Positions 45,095 through 56,595 of a stretch of 64,000 nucleotides of DNA are shown in pieces. The DNA comes from Eonycteris spelaea (lineage: Eukaryota; Chordata; Mammalia; Chiroptera; Pteropodidae): NCBI GenBank assembly GCA_003508835.1, contig PUFA01000021.1:5248501-5312500 (forward strand). The letters run 5' to 3'. The position numbers and the translations under genes are program-made. Every line of letters begins with the position of its first letter. Positions within the stretch are counted from its first letter, which is position 1. The notes under the pieces are model-generated. The model was not told the DNA's origin and made no database searches. It was given only the letters and a program-made list of their open reading frames with translations.

Positions 45095-48000
45095 CACATG
45101 ACGCAGGGTGTGTGTTAAGGTGGAGAACTGAGTGAGGCCGGTGAGGACTCTGAGGGGTGCCCAGATCCCCAGGGAGGAGGGGTCCCGGTTTGCCTGGAGG
45201 GGAGGAGGCCTCTTCCCCTGGAGACTGAGACATGACAGGAGCCAGGATGCAGATGAGTTTTGGCTCAAGGCCAGGAATGGGGAGTGTGGGGTGCTCCAGG
45301 AGGAGACTGGTCCCATTTTCTCTGTAGAACGGGAAATGAGAGAGAGCAGTGGGTTGGGCGTGAGGAGTGGGGAAGATTTGAGAGGCCGCAGTGAGGCGGG
45401 AAGGACAAGTGGCCGGTGCAGCATCCCAGAAGCCCACAGTGCTGGAGCCGGGGTCGGGGCGGGGAGGGGACTAGAGGCTCGCAGCTCCTGGGCCTGGGAG
45501 GAGGGTTACATGCACATGGGCCGTGTGCGTTGCTCATCTCTTCTGTTCCACAGGATGAGCCTTTAGAAGCGGCACCCCGGCACTGGGAGGGCCCCAGAGT
45601 CTCCCTGGTTTGTGCCCCAGCAGGCTGAATGTGGTGGTCACACACCACCAGATAGGGCAGCATGGACAGCCAGCAGCTCCTGCAGAATCTGGACACACCC
45701 TGGGCTCCTGCATTTTCTTGCCTCTAATGGCATGACATTTGTTTTTGTGGGTTTTTTTTTTTTTTTTAATTTTTGAAGATCCAAAGACTTGGAAGTGTAA
45801 GTGGTTAGGGAATGTTCAGGTTCCTGTTCTGTGCTCGATTTTGTATAAACTCAGAAGTTCCCCAGAGACAGCGTGGGCCTGGTCCAGCAGGCCACACCTT
45901 CTCTTCCCTTTACCAGTGGTTTCTTGAGCGTCAGCCAGGAGGTGTGAGACACCCTCTGAGATGCTGGGGATTAAAAAGCCCTAATAAGACCTGGTCCTTG
46001 TATTTGGTGAACTCTCAGGTTATAAGAAGGGAGAGAGTGTCGCAAAAAAAAAATTATTGGAAAACTAAGTAATAAGAGCGTAGAAAGGGTATGAACAAAG
46101 AGGCAGTGATTGGGGAAAAGGGTGCTCTGTTCTTGGGGTGAGACACCAGGGTCATGCGGAAGCCTTCTGCTGACTAGGTCTTTTAATAGCTTTTCACATC
46201 GCACATGATTCCCGAAGTTTGTCTTCAAATTGCAACCATCTTCATTCAGATGAGGCTCCAAGGGGGGTTGTCCTTACAGTAAATGTGGCTTCTTAGTTAC
46301 ACCCATTACTGCTACTTCCCATCAAGAGCAGCACGAAGGCAGAATTGGCAGTTGTATGCACACATATACATACTTCTTCCAAGAAACCAGAAAGTCAGAA
46401 CGCCTCCTTAAAAGAAAACGAAGTTCTTGAATGGTTCCGCCAATTCAGATTACAAAGTGAGGGATCTAGTTGCTGTCCATTGAATTGAGTCAGGGCCACC
46501 CAGCAGCTAATCTCTAATAGGGAGACCCCAAAATAGATTTTTCTTTGTACTTCTAAGCAGCTCAGAAAGGTAACCTGACTAGCAATTCTGTAGGTCGACT
46601 TCAGAATACTCCAGATTGCTTCCACTTTTTGCAGCCAACGCAGGGAAATTTGCAAAAAACTCCGAGCCAAATAATTTTGGTTTACTTAAACTGTTTTTAA
46701 AAAACGGGTGACTAAGCGACGTCTCATCCCTCACTCGCGTCTAAGTTTTCACAGAGAGAACGGGACAGCTGAAGGAGCCTGCTGCAAACCTCGGAAGCTT
46801 CTGTAAACTCCATCCTTGAAGATGATTTCTGAGAGGAAGTGGGAGTGAGACAGCAGAGCCCTCGGCCTTCCTGAAGCCAGACCTGCGGTCTCTTCCCTGG
46901 GCCCCGGACCCACCCCACAGCCCCTCTCTTCTGTTGTTTTGGGCGCCAACCTTGGGCACTGGCCTGTTTTCCTTTAACTGTGGCATCATTCGGTCCAGAC
47001 CTGGAAGAAAGCAGGACCCAAGCCGGACAGTCCCCCTCCCCCCTCCAAGCAACCAAGCACACAGCCTTTTTCATGTTAACGAGCTTCATTGCCAGTCTTG
47101 AGGGGACAATAGAGGACAACAGGGTTAACAAAATTGTTGAATGTGCTTCATTTTTTATTCTGGATTTGCAAGCACTCTCCCCTATTCTGGCTTATGAACC
47201 ACTCTTAACAGGTAGTACACTAATGTTCTCCCTCCCCTCCCCTCCCCTCCCTTTCCTTCCTTCCCTCTACCAGCAGAGAGAATGGTTTCTTTAATTTTAA
47301 TAAAATTCCAGACCAGGTGCAAAGGTTTAAAATGACTCCCGCATTCAATCTGTCATCCGGCCCTGGAGGTGGGACCTTGGTTATTTTACAATGAACAGTG
47401 GGGTAGGTTTGCCCCACCATTATGTAACCCCTACCCCCACCCCACCGTCACCTTCCCAATAAAGTTTGGGCCTGGGTCACCACTTCAGAGTCCTTTAGTT
47501 TCAGTCTTTAAATACACTGTAACTTTGAAAGATGCTCCTCTCGTAGTTATTACAGTGATATAACTGGAGTAGTGAACTCTTTTAACGGCCCAAAGACAAA
47601 ATTTTTAACTGTCGACAAATTGTGTAATCGACAAATATGAAACTTTAAAAAACCATAAAATAGTTCATTTTAATGAAACATTCTTGGATTGAACACAATT
47701 TCTCAAAACGTTATTGATTTAAAAGTTATCCCGAGTGTGCTGGTAATTTGGAGAAGCTACTTTCTCCTTCCTATGTAGCTGCTGTACACATAATAAGTAA
47801 ATGTGGACTTCTCTAAAAACCCGCATGCCTCCTAATTTTGTGTTATTTTAACAATGTTGAAAATCCATTGTTTTTGTGGTAAAAATACCAGCGCAGGCCA
47901 AGTGAGTGGAGGGAGGAGGTGTGAACTGTCTGGGCGGCCCGGGGTGGTCACCAGGTGCATTTCTAAAGCCAAAGATTAGGTCGGCTTGAGTTTGGAGTCT

Positions 48001-48929
48001 GAGCACTCACCAACCACTTAGCTCTTCCGTGGCGCGGACTGTTCCAGAAGTTTATCTTTAAATGGAAAACATCTCAAGTGCCATTTGGACTCCAGTTTCT
48101 CAAGCAGGAAAGGAGGAAGTGCTGAGCCCTGAAGATAGGGCCCGAGTTCCTTTGCTTAGCGACTGGGCGAGCAGGACCACCCAGCTGGGCGGCGCACACT
48201 CCTGGGCGGCAGCCTCGGCAGGACCCCAGTGGTATCCACCTGGAACCCGCGCAGCCCAAGGCGGTTCTCGTAATACCACGGAGCGTACCTGCCCGGGAGG
48301 ACAGGAGGACGGGCAAGCCCTGCCCTGTCCTGGGAGTCCAGACTTCAGCCTGTAAAGCCCCTGACTCCGTTTTAGAGGGCCTCTGGAAATGCCAAAGAAA
48401 CCGCTGACCTCCAAAGGGGGAAATTCCCCTTGGGAATTTATGTAAACGTGGCCAGTTATAGAGAAAACAGCCAACTGTGACCAGGTTATTTTTGGCTTCG
48501 CAAAGAAAGCCCCGAGTACAGAAGGAAGCCAGCGCGCGCTGGCATGCACGTGTCTTCACCAGAAATCGCTGTCCTCCCGGGTCCTGCGGATGCCAGGGTC
48601 TGGGCCGGGCGGGAGGATGCTAGAGGCCCAGGTGACCACCAGAGCGGTGTCGCACCAGGGCCTCCAGAGGCTTCACAGCTCACAGTTCTCTCTCCTTCCC
48701 TCCCGTTCCCCCTCCCTGGGGTGTTTCTGACTGTGTTCCCCGCTGCTCCCTCAGCGTGCCGGCCCAGGCCTGGGGTCCTCAAGCTTGTCCCCAGGGCCTG
48801 CGACCTCCCTGTTTTGTTCACCTTTGGGTCCCCAGGGCAGGGCAGGCATCTGGTGAGCACGTTGTCAAGAGCGGTGGAAGAAAGAGAAAGGGAAGGAGAG
48901 AGAGAGAGGGGACAGGGAAAGGGGTGGTG
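45095..48929. other. Intergenic, upstream flank of ANKRD33B
   Basis: No gene recognised. Pieces: T-run at 45,752-45,768; weak LINE2-like fragment at 45,950-46,150; (CCCCT)n/(TTCC)n pyrimidine tract at 47,228-47,268; AT-rich unassigned block at 47,560-47,880; polypurine tract at 48,876-48,924 at the CpG-island edge. Open frames around 48,060-48,560 lack domains. Confidence 0.4.
48876..48924. repeat. Polypurine tract at CpG-island edge
   Basis: 49 bases with only one pyrimidine, including ggagagagagagaggggaca. Potential H-DNA. Confidence 0.85.
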
Positions 48930-49924
48930 CGTCCTCTGTGCGGTCCGCCTCACCCCCGGGCCCGCGGCGCTTCGCGTCAAGGACGCAGCACCGCGGTCCA
49001 GGCCCGGGCGGCCCTCGCTGCCGCGTCTCCACGCGCAGCCCTTCCGCGGGGATTTGGCGCACCGGGCACCCTTCCCCCGGAGGTTATGGGTTCCCCCCAG
49101 CACCAGGACAGACGGGGAGGGGCCAAGCTCCAGCCGGGGCGGGGCGGGGGGGCGCGCTGGAACTGGACCGCGGCTGTCGCCTGCAGTCCTGCTTCCTGCG
49201 TTTGGCAGCCGGCCGCGGGATCAGCGCCCCGGAGTAGCCGCACTGTCGACTCCCTTCCTGTTGTTCCAGGCGCGGTGACATTGGCCCGGGATGGGGGCTG
49301 GGGAACCCCTCACCGCTCTGGTCTGGAGCAGCCTTTTCGCAACCAGACGTTCCTCCCTTGAAGCTCCTGGACACCTCCCCGGGGTCACTCTTTTTAGGAG
49401 CGGTGTGCAGGCCACAGCTGGCCCCGGCTGTGTGACACGGGGACTCTGCGGATCCGCCCCCCCATGGGTGGGACTTCCCCGTAACAGCCCGGAGCTCGCA
49501 GTACAGAGCGGCGCCGTTGGCAACGCGGCGCGGGCCGCGGCGCCCGCGGGGGAAGCCGCCTCCCCCGCCTCCACTCGTCCTCGGGGCCCAGTGCGCCCTG
49601 GGATTTCACGGTCATAAGCCCTGAATGGAGGGGTCCCGGAGCCCAGACTCCTGGGAAGGTGACAGATGGGTTCGGTGCCACCGACTCCGAGAAACTCCCG
49701 CACGCCCACGCAAATGCCAGACGCCCAGGGCGGCGCCGGGCCTCCGGGGTCCTGCCCCGCGCGACCTCCGCCTGCGTCTCCTCCCCGGCGGCCCCACGAC
49801 ACTGGCGATCGGGTTCTGTAGTTATCGCTCCGAGTTCTCCCGCGCGTGCATTTTGCAGGTCCGGGTGCAGCGGCGGGGACACTGTCCGCGCGGTGCCCAG
49901 GAGCCCCTGCTTCGTTCTTAACTT

Positions 49925-50239
49925 TGGCCAGGTGCAGGCCGCGGGCCGGGGAGCGGGACGCGCGCCTCCCCACCCCCGCCCCGCCCCGCGCGCCCTCCCC
50001 CTCCCACCCCGGGTCCCCGCCCGCCCCGCGCGCCTGGAAAGCCCCCGCGGCTCCTCCCACCCCCAAAGGGCTCTCTCCAGCCTCTGGTGGCTTCAGTCTC
50101 CAGCGCAACCGCCTGGCGCTGGCTTCCGCCGGCCTGGAGCGCGCGCAGAGCTGCTTTGCCGAGGCCGCAGGGGACAAGGGGCGGAGACCTCGGTGCGCTC
50201 CCGGAGTCCCAGTCGCCCGGCCCGCGCCCGGCCGCCAGC
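49925..50239 (+). promoter_or_regulatory. ANKRD33B: ANKRD33B core promoter and 5' UTR (TATA-less, GC boxes)
   Basis: Clustered Sp1/KLF-type GC boxes (ccccgccccg) lie around 49,976-49,988 and 50,017-50,029. No TATA box or upstream ATG is seen. A pyrimidine-rich stretch around 50,055-50,080 (cccacccccaaagggctctctccag area) could hold initiators. The exact transcription start cannot be read from sequence; the leader must end at the ATG at 50,240. Confidence 0.6.
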
Positions 50240-50593
50240 ATGGTGCTGCTGGCGGGGCCCGGGCCGGAGGGCGGCGGGGCGCTCTGCGTGTCCTCGCAGG
50301 CGCCGTCCCCGCCTCGCGACGCGCAGGAGGGCGAGGACCCCGCCGACTACGAGGAGTACGAGGACTTCTCGAGTCTGCCCGACACCCGCAGCATCGCCTC
50401 GGACGACTCCTTCTACCCTTCGGTGAACGAGGAGGAGTGCGGCGCCCGGAGCCCGGACAGCGTCCCGGAGGGCGTCCCGGAGGCGGCGACCCTCCTGCGC
50501 GCCGCCAGCTCTAACGACGTGGGGCTGCTGAAGGCGCTAGTGCGGCGCGGACCGCGCGCCGAGGAGGTGCGGGAGACGGATCCCAACGGCCGG
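50240..50593 (+). CDS. ANKRD33B: ANKRD33B coding exon 1 (N-terminal 118 codons; partial gene)
   Basis: First coding exon of ankyrin repeat domain-containing protein 33B. The 118 residues begin [13 protein letters not shown], as I recall for the human protein. An acidic, disordered stretch follows (about residues 30-48, with [10 protein letters not shown]), then the conserved [16 protein letters not shown] segment (46-60). The start of ankyrin repeat 1 comes last (ATLLRAA...[13 protein letters not shown], about 83-104), ending at ETDPNGR. The start ATG has a strong Kozak context (agcATGg: A at -3, G at +4). No other ATG occurs in the preceding 500 bases or so. The exon ends on a codon boundary (phase 0) at CGG|GTGAGT; in human the protein continues TGL after NGR. 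The remaining ankyrin repeats lie beyond the window. The paralogue ANKRD33 is a photoreceptor-linked ankyrin protein; the role of ANKRD33B itself is poorly defined. The in-frame GTG extension to 50,087 is not used, because the conserved N-terminus begins at 50,240. Confidence 0.94.
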
Positions 50594-51110
50594 GTGAGTC
50601 TCCACCCCCGCGGGGCTCTGGTCCCCGCGCTGTCGCTCGCGTCCCCGCGCCGCGCCCATCCTGGCCGCCTCGGTCCCACGGGACTTTGCCGCCGCGAAGA
50701 GCCGCGGCGCCCATCTCTTGGACGCGAGGCACACGTGGAGCCTCGGCCGTCCCGAGCCGGGGGAGGAGGGGAGTTTGATTTGTCTGAGGTCACAGCCCTG
50801 CGGGAGGAGCACCTCGTTCCTTCGTCCTCACAGCATCCTCTCCTCGTTTTCTGCCCCTGGGGTCCTCTGGTCCCTGAATGCTCTTCAACCTGGCCCCCTG
50901 CGTTACCTTGCTCGCCCGCAGGGACAACTCCTTCCCATCCCCCGCCCCGCCCCTCAGCGCCCCTCAGCCGCTCACGCCGCCGCTGCCTTTTCCGCACTCG
51001 AGCGCGGATGGGCGTCTTCGGGCCACCAGCGTCCAGTTTCTTCCCAGATGGCCCGCTTACTGCCCTCGCCCCTCGCCCCGCGGCGCTGGCCAGCGTGATC
51101 TCTAACTTGG

Positions 51111-52299
51111 TGTCCCCACGGTCACTGTCATGAGCCAGAGCCATCGTCCTCCCTTGCCCCCGCCCCCGGGCCTGGGGACCGCAGTGGAGGGGTGGGTACC
51201 CATTCGGTAGGACAGCCGGGGACAGCGGTGGGGAGGGGCACGGGCAATGCATTAGCCCTGTCAAGATTCAGAGACGGCTGGGAACATTTACAAAAATGAG
51301 AAAAAGAAAGGAAAAGTCGGCTTGCAAAGACGAGAGGGCCTGGCCGGTGAAACACAACCCACCAAGCCCTCCGAGAGAAAAAACAGCAGAGTGAGCGTGG
51401 TGGCCAGGTGTCCGTTAGTCTGTGCTGTGTGGGCACCGGTCTCACCTGATGGTCGCATTTCCCAGGTCCCAAGGGATGGGCAGCCTCAAAATGCAGGCGG
51501 TTTTGCTTGGGAGCCCACAGCTGACTGAAGACGTAGGCTTTTACCTGGGAACTGTAAGGCCCTGTGCCCTTAGTCTATCTTGGGGCGGTGGGGAGGGGCA
51601 GGGTGGTGCGTCATGTAGGAGCTGGGAGTGTCACGTCTATCTGTCTAACTTGACATAGGCCTTGTTGTAATGTGTCAGGCAAGCTGCCCTGAGTCCCATA
51701 GGGCTAGAAGAGCTAAGGGGTGGGGGGAGTCCTGGTGGGCAGTGTCACCCTTGTCCGTCTGGGACACCAGGCAGTGCCCACACCAGAGCCCTCCCTCCGC
51801 CCTGGCCTGTGGTGAGCCTGAGGTGACTGGGTTTCGGGCTTCCTGCGGCCTGAGGCCTGGGGCTGGGTGGCAGGGGGCGGGGGCTGTTTCTTAGCTCTAC
51901 TTTCACTTTTTCAAGGTGAGTTTTCCTCCCAGATGTTCATATCCAAGACCTCTCTTTCTTGAAGCCCACATAGACCGGAAGGACGTGAGTGAGTGTGACA
52001 GGTGTCCCCCAGGGCCTGGGCAGCCTTGGGTCTCAGGGGGCTGCGGTGGGCACTGGCAGGACCTCGCTTGGGGAGCCCCAACTCCGAGGCTCCACAGGGC
52101 TCAGATTACTATATTTCCTTTGTGGGTAAAAACTGAGTTTGTTTGAAAACAAGTGCATTGAGCCAACTGAGAAAAAACAGAAACCAGCCCTGGGGGCTTG
52201 GGCCTAACAGACTGGTTCCTGGGCTGCCCTCGAACGCTCCCCCTCCCCCAGCCCAGAGTCTGGGGAGGGCAGTGGAAAGGGGAGGTGGCCCCAACCTCT
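51111..52299. other. Intron 1, no element recognised
   Basis: Unassigned intronic DNA. No exon-like or repeat signal that I can name. Confidence 0.4.
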
Positions 52300-52375
52300 C
52301 TGTAGCTCTCTGCCTCAGTTTTCTCGTTGTAAAATAGGGCTAAGATCAGCTCATCCTTCCCGGGGCTGTGAGTAT
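52300..52375 (+). mobile_element. MIR core fragment
   Basis: gctctctgcctcagttttct, cgttgtaaaatagggctaag. Confidence 0.6.
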
Positions 52376-52819
52376 GACCCAGCATTCTGACATGGCCTCG
52401 CCTGCCGTCTTGTCCTGTTTCTCACTCCCCTACCTTCTTCCTTGCTCAGAAAAGTGCATTCTCCAGCTCCCCACCCCCCCCACCCGCTTCTGCCAAGAAA
52501 AGCTGTTTTTCATTCTGCTATCCCCCTTGATTGGGAACCTCTTCTTGTTTCTCCGTTTTGAGGCTACTCCTTTCTGCTCCCCACCACATCATGGCTTAGA
52601 AATGGTGCAGGGGAGGCAAACTGGGAGCACCCGCGCGAGCCCTGTGGGCTGTCCTCTGAGAAGGGCTGGGCAGGTGCTTCTGTTCTTCCTATGCCTTCTA
52701 GATGCTGTTGATCAAACAGCCTCCGTCTTCCTGAGGAACGGAAGGAATAAAGTGTCCCAGAGTACACACACACGCACAACTTTGTGGCTCATAGAATAGC
52801 GAAATGAGTCACTGCATAA
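52376..52819. other. Intron 1, no element recognised
   Basis: Unassigned; short C-run at about 52,471-52,481 and an acacacacacgcac stretch at 52,764-52,777. Confidence 0.4.
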
Positions 52820-52960
52820 ATGTTCTTTGCAGACCTACTGCGTGCAAGGCGCCAGGTGGTACCCTGGGAGACTCAAAGATGAACCAAATGGTCTCTGCCT
52901 TGGAGAGTCTTAACTTTTTAGTTGAGGAGGGAAGAACTCAGAGTAATAGCGTCCGTTGTT
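52820..52960 (+). mobile_element. Ancient LINE2-like fragment
   Basis: gacctactgcgtgcaaggcg, ctcaaagatgaaccaaatgg, tctctgccttggagagtctt: the 'point of change then count of items' pattern typical of old L2-type repeats. Tentative. Confidence 0.4.
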
Positions 52961-53359
52961 TACGGCCAGAGGCGGAAGATGCGCTGAGCACGTATCTTGG
53001 ATGCAGGGAGCTGAGGACAATCTCAGAAGCCCCATGCGGGGCGACTGTTGGAGGCAGTGGCAGGGGGAAATTCCGGCAGCCAGATGGAGCCACGGGAGTG
53101 ATGGCAGGTGCAGTGTGTTTGGTTGTGGTGAGGCATGGCGGGTGGGGGTGGGGTGGGAGTATGGGAGCTAAGGCCAGAGAGGCAACCTGGGCCAGGTGAT
53201 GAGAGGCCACCTGGCTAAGAAATAGGACATTGGGAAACGAACTGGTGTCAGCATGCCAGTGTCCAGCCTTGGGGCCACACCACTCACTGTCCTCAGGTTC
53301 TTATCTTAGGGTCACCCTCTCGGGGAGTCCTTTCTTTCTGCCTTGTCAATGGCGGCAGC
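52961..53359. other. Intron 1, no element recognised
   Basis: Unassigned GC-rich intronic DNA, possibly a degraded continuation of the flanking ancient repeat. Confidence 0.35.
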
Positions 53360-53640
53360 ACCCGGAGCTGGGCAAGGGCTGGGCAAGGGTGATTCGGAGG
53401 TTCAGGGATTGAGGGGGTGGTTTGAGAGAGTAGGTGACATTTGAGTAAAGGTGTAGAGAAGCTACCTGGGCGGGGGGTGGGGGAGGAGAGCTATAGGCAG
53501 AAGGAACAGCAAGTACAAAGGCCCCGAGATGAGAGCCCTTTGGGCCTGGTCTATGGGCTGATCGTGGTTAGTGGAGGTGAAGACCTTCCAGAAAGCCCAG
53601 AGCAGTGGTGGAATAGGGGGTGACAGTATTAACTGTGGGA
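53360..53640 (+). mobile_element. Ancient interspersed repeat (same family as 21.4 kb, name uncertain)
   Basis: gtaggtgacatttgagtaaa, gcagaaggaacagcaagtac, aaaggccccgagatgagagc follow an old mammalian repeat with the sequence cagagggaacagcatgtgca. The 21.4-kb fragment matches a more 3' part of what appears to be the same consensus. Confidence 0.45.
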
Positions 53641-54309
53641 TGAACAGTTCACAGGTGCAGCCTGCAGCGTTTCTGAGAAGAAATGTCTGTAAAGGCTTTG
53701 AGAGGATTTCTGGGCTGTGTTGGTTGAGCCGCTGGTCTCGGGTCAGTTGAGAAGGGAGGCCTGCCCGAGCTGACAGATGTCTCATTCGGCTTGAGCGTCA
53801 GGTGTGTTTTGTTTATGAAAATGGGTCCTTTCCTGGCCCCTGAGATGGTAGAGTATCTGCGGTGGCTCCGCACGCCATTTTCCTTCTAAGATATTTATCG
53901 CCCTAAACGGATCGCGTCATTTCATATGCGACGTAAATATTTGTCAAATAATTCTGCAGCAACGTCAAAGTGCGTTCTCGCTGGGTTTTAAGATCTATGG
54001 TTGTCGTGTTCCCTCTGACCCCGGGACGGCAAAAGCTGCCATAATTCTTCTCCTTCATTCTTCTCTTCTCCTCACTCTCTCTGGAGGGTCACCTTTACGG
54101 TGGTGATGGCTCTGGGGACGGCACTGTGACCACAGGAAGCGTTGCTGCCCTCTTCATCATGAGCAGAAGGACAGTCTGAATGTCAGACAGCTCTTGAACC
54201 CAGTTAGGCCCAGAGATGAGCCTGAAAAATCCTGGGCTCTGCATCTGCCTCTTCCCCCTTCACTGACTGTGGGGTGAGGGGCGCCCCGGGTAGCAGTCAA
54301 AAGGCCCAG
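53641..54309. other. Intron 1, no element recognised
   Basis: Unassigned intronic DNA. Confidence 0.4.
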
Positions 54310-54616
54310 GTGTTTTCTTTTTGAAAGGATGTCTGTCTGTCTGTCTGTCTGTATGTATGTATTTATTGTGGTTTAAAATTCACAGCAAAATTGAGGGGAA
54401 GGTACAGAGATCTCCCACACACCCCCGGCCCCCACACAGGCACAGCCTGCCCCGTCATCAGCGTCCCCCTCCAGAGCGGGACATTTGTTTCAAATGATGA
54501 AGCCACACCGCCATCAGCATCATCTCAAGTCCATGGTTCACTCTCTGTGTTGTGCCTCCTGTGGTTTGGACAAATGCATCACTGTATCGTAAAAAGTATC
54601 CTGTGTATTTTCATGT
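54310..54616 (-). mobile_element. L1M 3' fragment, reverse orientation, with (TGTC)n
   Basis: A tgtctgtctgtctgtctgta array (54,331-54,350) leads into aaattgaggggaaggtacag, ccccacacaggcacagcctg, ctctctgtgttgtgcctcct and ttggacaaatgcatcactgt. This is the reverse complement of L1M 3' sequence. Confidence 0.7.
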
Positions 54617-54624
54617 AAGTGTAT

Positions 54625-54930
54625 CGGTTCTCTGTGGCCACAGCAATGCTGCCTAACGAATAACTATGAAACCTCACAGGCCTGTGTGACAGTAAGCATT
54701 TTGCTAAGGGCAGCCCAGCTCAGCTTATCTTGCTGGTTTTGCGTTCAGCTGGGGTCAGCCGCAGGTGACAGGGCTGGGAAAGTCTTGAGTGGGGTGACGA
54801 CCCCGTGTGGTCTCTCATCCAGTGGGCTGGCCTGGGCTTGTTCTCCATGGCAGGAGCAGGGATCCCCAGACAGCAGCAAGCAGAGACAATAAGGTTCAAG
54901 GTCACGTGTGCTGAAGCAAGTTATAAGGCC
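54625..54930 (-). mobile_element. MLT1-type (older J/K-like) LTR fragment, reverse orientation
   Basis: tgtatcggttctctgtggcc, ctaacgaataactatgaaac, gctggggtcagccgcaggtg, ctggcctgggcttgttctcc, catggcaggagcagggatcc. Confidence 0.5.
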
Positions 54931-55016
54931 AGGTCCAGATTTACGCTCTTAAAGAGTGAATTTGATTGTGTTCGTATAGGATGTTATTCACTAACCTTAA
55001 GTGTTTATTAGTCGAT

Positions 55017-55150
55017 TCTAAATTTATTTTTATTAAGGAAAATTTCAGCCAGGTACCCAAGTAGAGGATACCAAGATCCTTCTTGTCTTTATCATCCAAC
55101 ATCAGCAAGCGTTGTCAGCTTCTGGAGACCTGTTTTAATTTCGGTGATAA
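55017..55150 (-). mobile_element. L1-like 3' fragment, reverse orientation
   Basis: ttattaaggaaaatttcagc, ccaagtagaggataccaaga, tcatccaacatcagcaagcg resemble the reversed L1M 3' UTR. Low certainty. Confidence 0.35.
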
Positions 55151-55204
55151 GGGTTGCATTTAATGCTGCTTTTTATGTGTTTGTGTGGATGAAGGTTTCA
55201 GAAA

Positions 55205-55320
55205 CTTAGGACCATTGTCACAGGATTTTGGAGCTGGAAGGGGTTATTGGTCCCCATCATTTTGTGGTTGGAGAAAGTGGGGCTCAAAGAACAGTATCTA
55301 GAGCATCAGGAGAGCTGGGT
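55205..55320. mobile_element. MIR-like or other ancient repeat fragment
   Basis: ggattttggagctggaaggg, gttggagaaagtggggctca, gagagctgggttttagatgc: a common ancient-repeat pattern, family unsure. Confidence 0.35.
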
Positions 55321-55559
55321 TTTAGATGCTCCTTTAAACCCCCATGGGTCTCTCCAAGGGACTCTGAGCTTTCTACTGGTTGCTCGTGGCTGCACCTGAG
55401 AATTGGGCCTGCCAGAAATTCAATGGGGTGATTGGGGTGACTTTGAGCATCTGATTTCCATCCTATGCTTGTAAAGGAAGACTAAGGGAAAGGTGTTATA
55501 AAAATCTAAAACAGTAATAGGGAATGTGAACTCTTTTGGAATCTCATTTATTCATCTAA

Positions 55560-56340
55560 CACTTATATCGATATATTAAGCAAGCTATTACTCAAACTTT
55601 TTTGAATGACAACTTCCGGTAGCTATGGCTATGGTATAGGAAAAGCTGTATTATTTAATGAATTGTAAATTACTAAACGCAAACCCTCCTATCAGAGCCT
55701 TACGTCAGTGATTCAGTGTTTATAGAAGTATTCAGATTTTCTATTTATCCCTGAGTCTGTTACCTTTATTTTTTTAGGAAACTGTCCTATTTTTTTTTAA
55801 GTTTTAAAGGTTAATAGAATGACATTTTAAAGAGTTCTCGTTTTAAATCTCTGCTATAACTGTATTATATTCTGTTTTTCTATATTTTTCAACTTGTGCT
55901 GTTTCTCTTTAGTGACAAATATTTTCAAAAATATGTTTTATTAGCCTTTTCAGAGAATCGGCTTTTGCTCTGAATCTGTTTCTTTCTTCATTATGTCATT
56001 ATGTAAGTTATGTGTTTCTTTTTATTATTTTTTTCCTTCAGGTTAATTCTACCTGTAATTTTCTCTGAAAGTATCACTTTTGCTTTTCCCACAAGTTTTG
56101 ATATGTAGTTTTTTTATTATTGTTCTGTTCTAATTTACATTATGATTTTCTCCTCTCTTTTTGACCTAGCAGTTATTTAGAATTGTGCTTAAAATTTTCT
56201 ATTTTCTAAGTATATATTTTTAGCTTTATGAAAATACTTTTTTAACCTAATTCAGAGAATATAGTCTGTGTGATACTTCTTTGAAATTTCTTGAGACTGG
56301 CTTTATAGCCTATTGGACCAGAGATTCTAAATCATAACCA
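55560..56340 (-). mobile_element. L1 relic, reverse orientation
   Basis: The plus strand is antisense L1: ttttcccacaagttttgata, agcagttatttagaattgtg, ttcagagaatatagtctgtg, tttgaaatttcttgagactg, then ggctttatagcctattggac. It is old and has no frame left. Confidence 0.7.
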
Positions 56341-56537
56341 CGTGATGTTCTATGATTTCTCTAAATTAAGTCAAAATAGTTATATATGTAAAACAATTCC
56401 CTTTAATTAAAAGAAATAAGAAGACTGTAAGGAAGTTGTTAAAATATGTAAACAAAGAAAATATGGTTCATTCAAAACAACTGGGAAGTAATTTATTTAG
56501 ACAACCTGGTGGAATGTTGTATGTGTGTGTATGTGTC

Positions 56538-56595
<58 letters not shown>

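Larger units (their letters stand above)
48930..51110. promoter_or_regulatory. ANKRD33B: CpG island over the ANKRD33B promoter, 5' leader and exon 1
   Basis: About 2.2 kb with dense CpG, including runs such as cccgccccgcgcgcc and gcgcgggccgcggcgcccgc, in contrast to CpG-poorer DNA on both sides. It begins just after a 49-bp polypurine tract and fades in early intron 1. This is the usual setting of a TATA-less, broadly initiating mammalian promoter. Long open frames on both strands here come from the base composition and are not genes. Confidence 0.9.

Noticed and set aside
48544..49361. Long overlapping plus-strand frames (244 and 201 codons) before the promoter
   Set aside because: Two frames overlap in the same GC-rich DNA, with no domains and no splice or promoter context of their own.
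49221..50177. 318-codon open frame on the minus strand over the ANKRD33B promoter
   Set aside because: Composition is Ala/Gly/Pro/Arg from CpG-island DNA, several frames are open at once on both strands, and no domain is seen. It is a base-composition effect.
50087..50239. In-frame upstream extension of ANKRD33B exon 1
   Set aside because: It begins with GTG, not ATG. The conserved MVLLAG start at 50,240 has a strong Kozak context and no upstream ATG.
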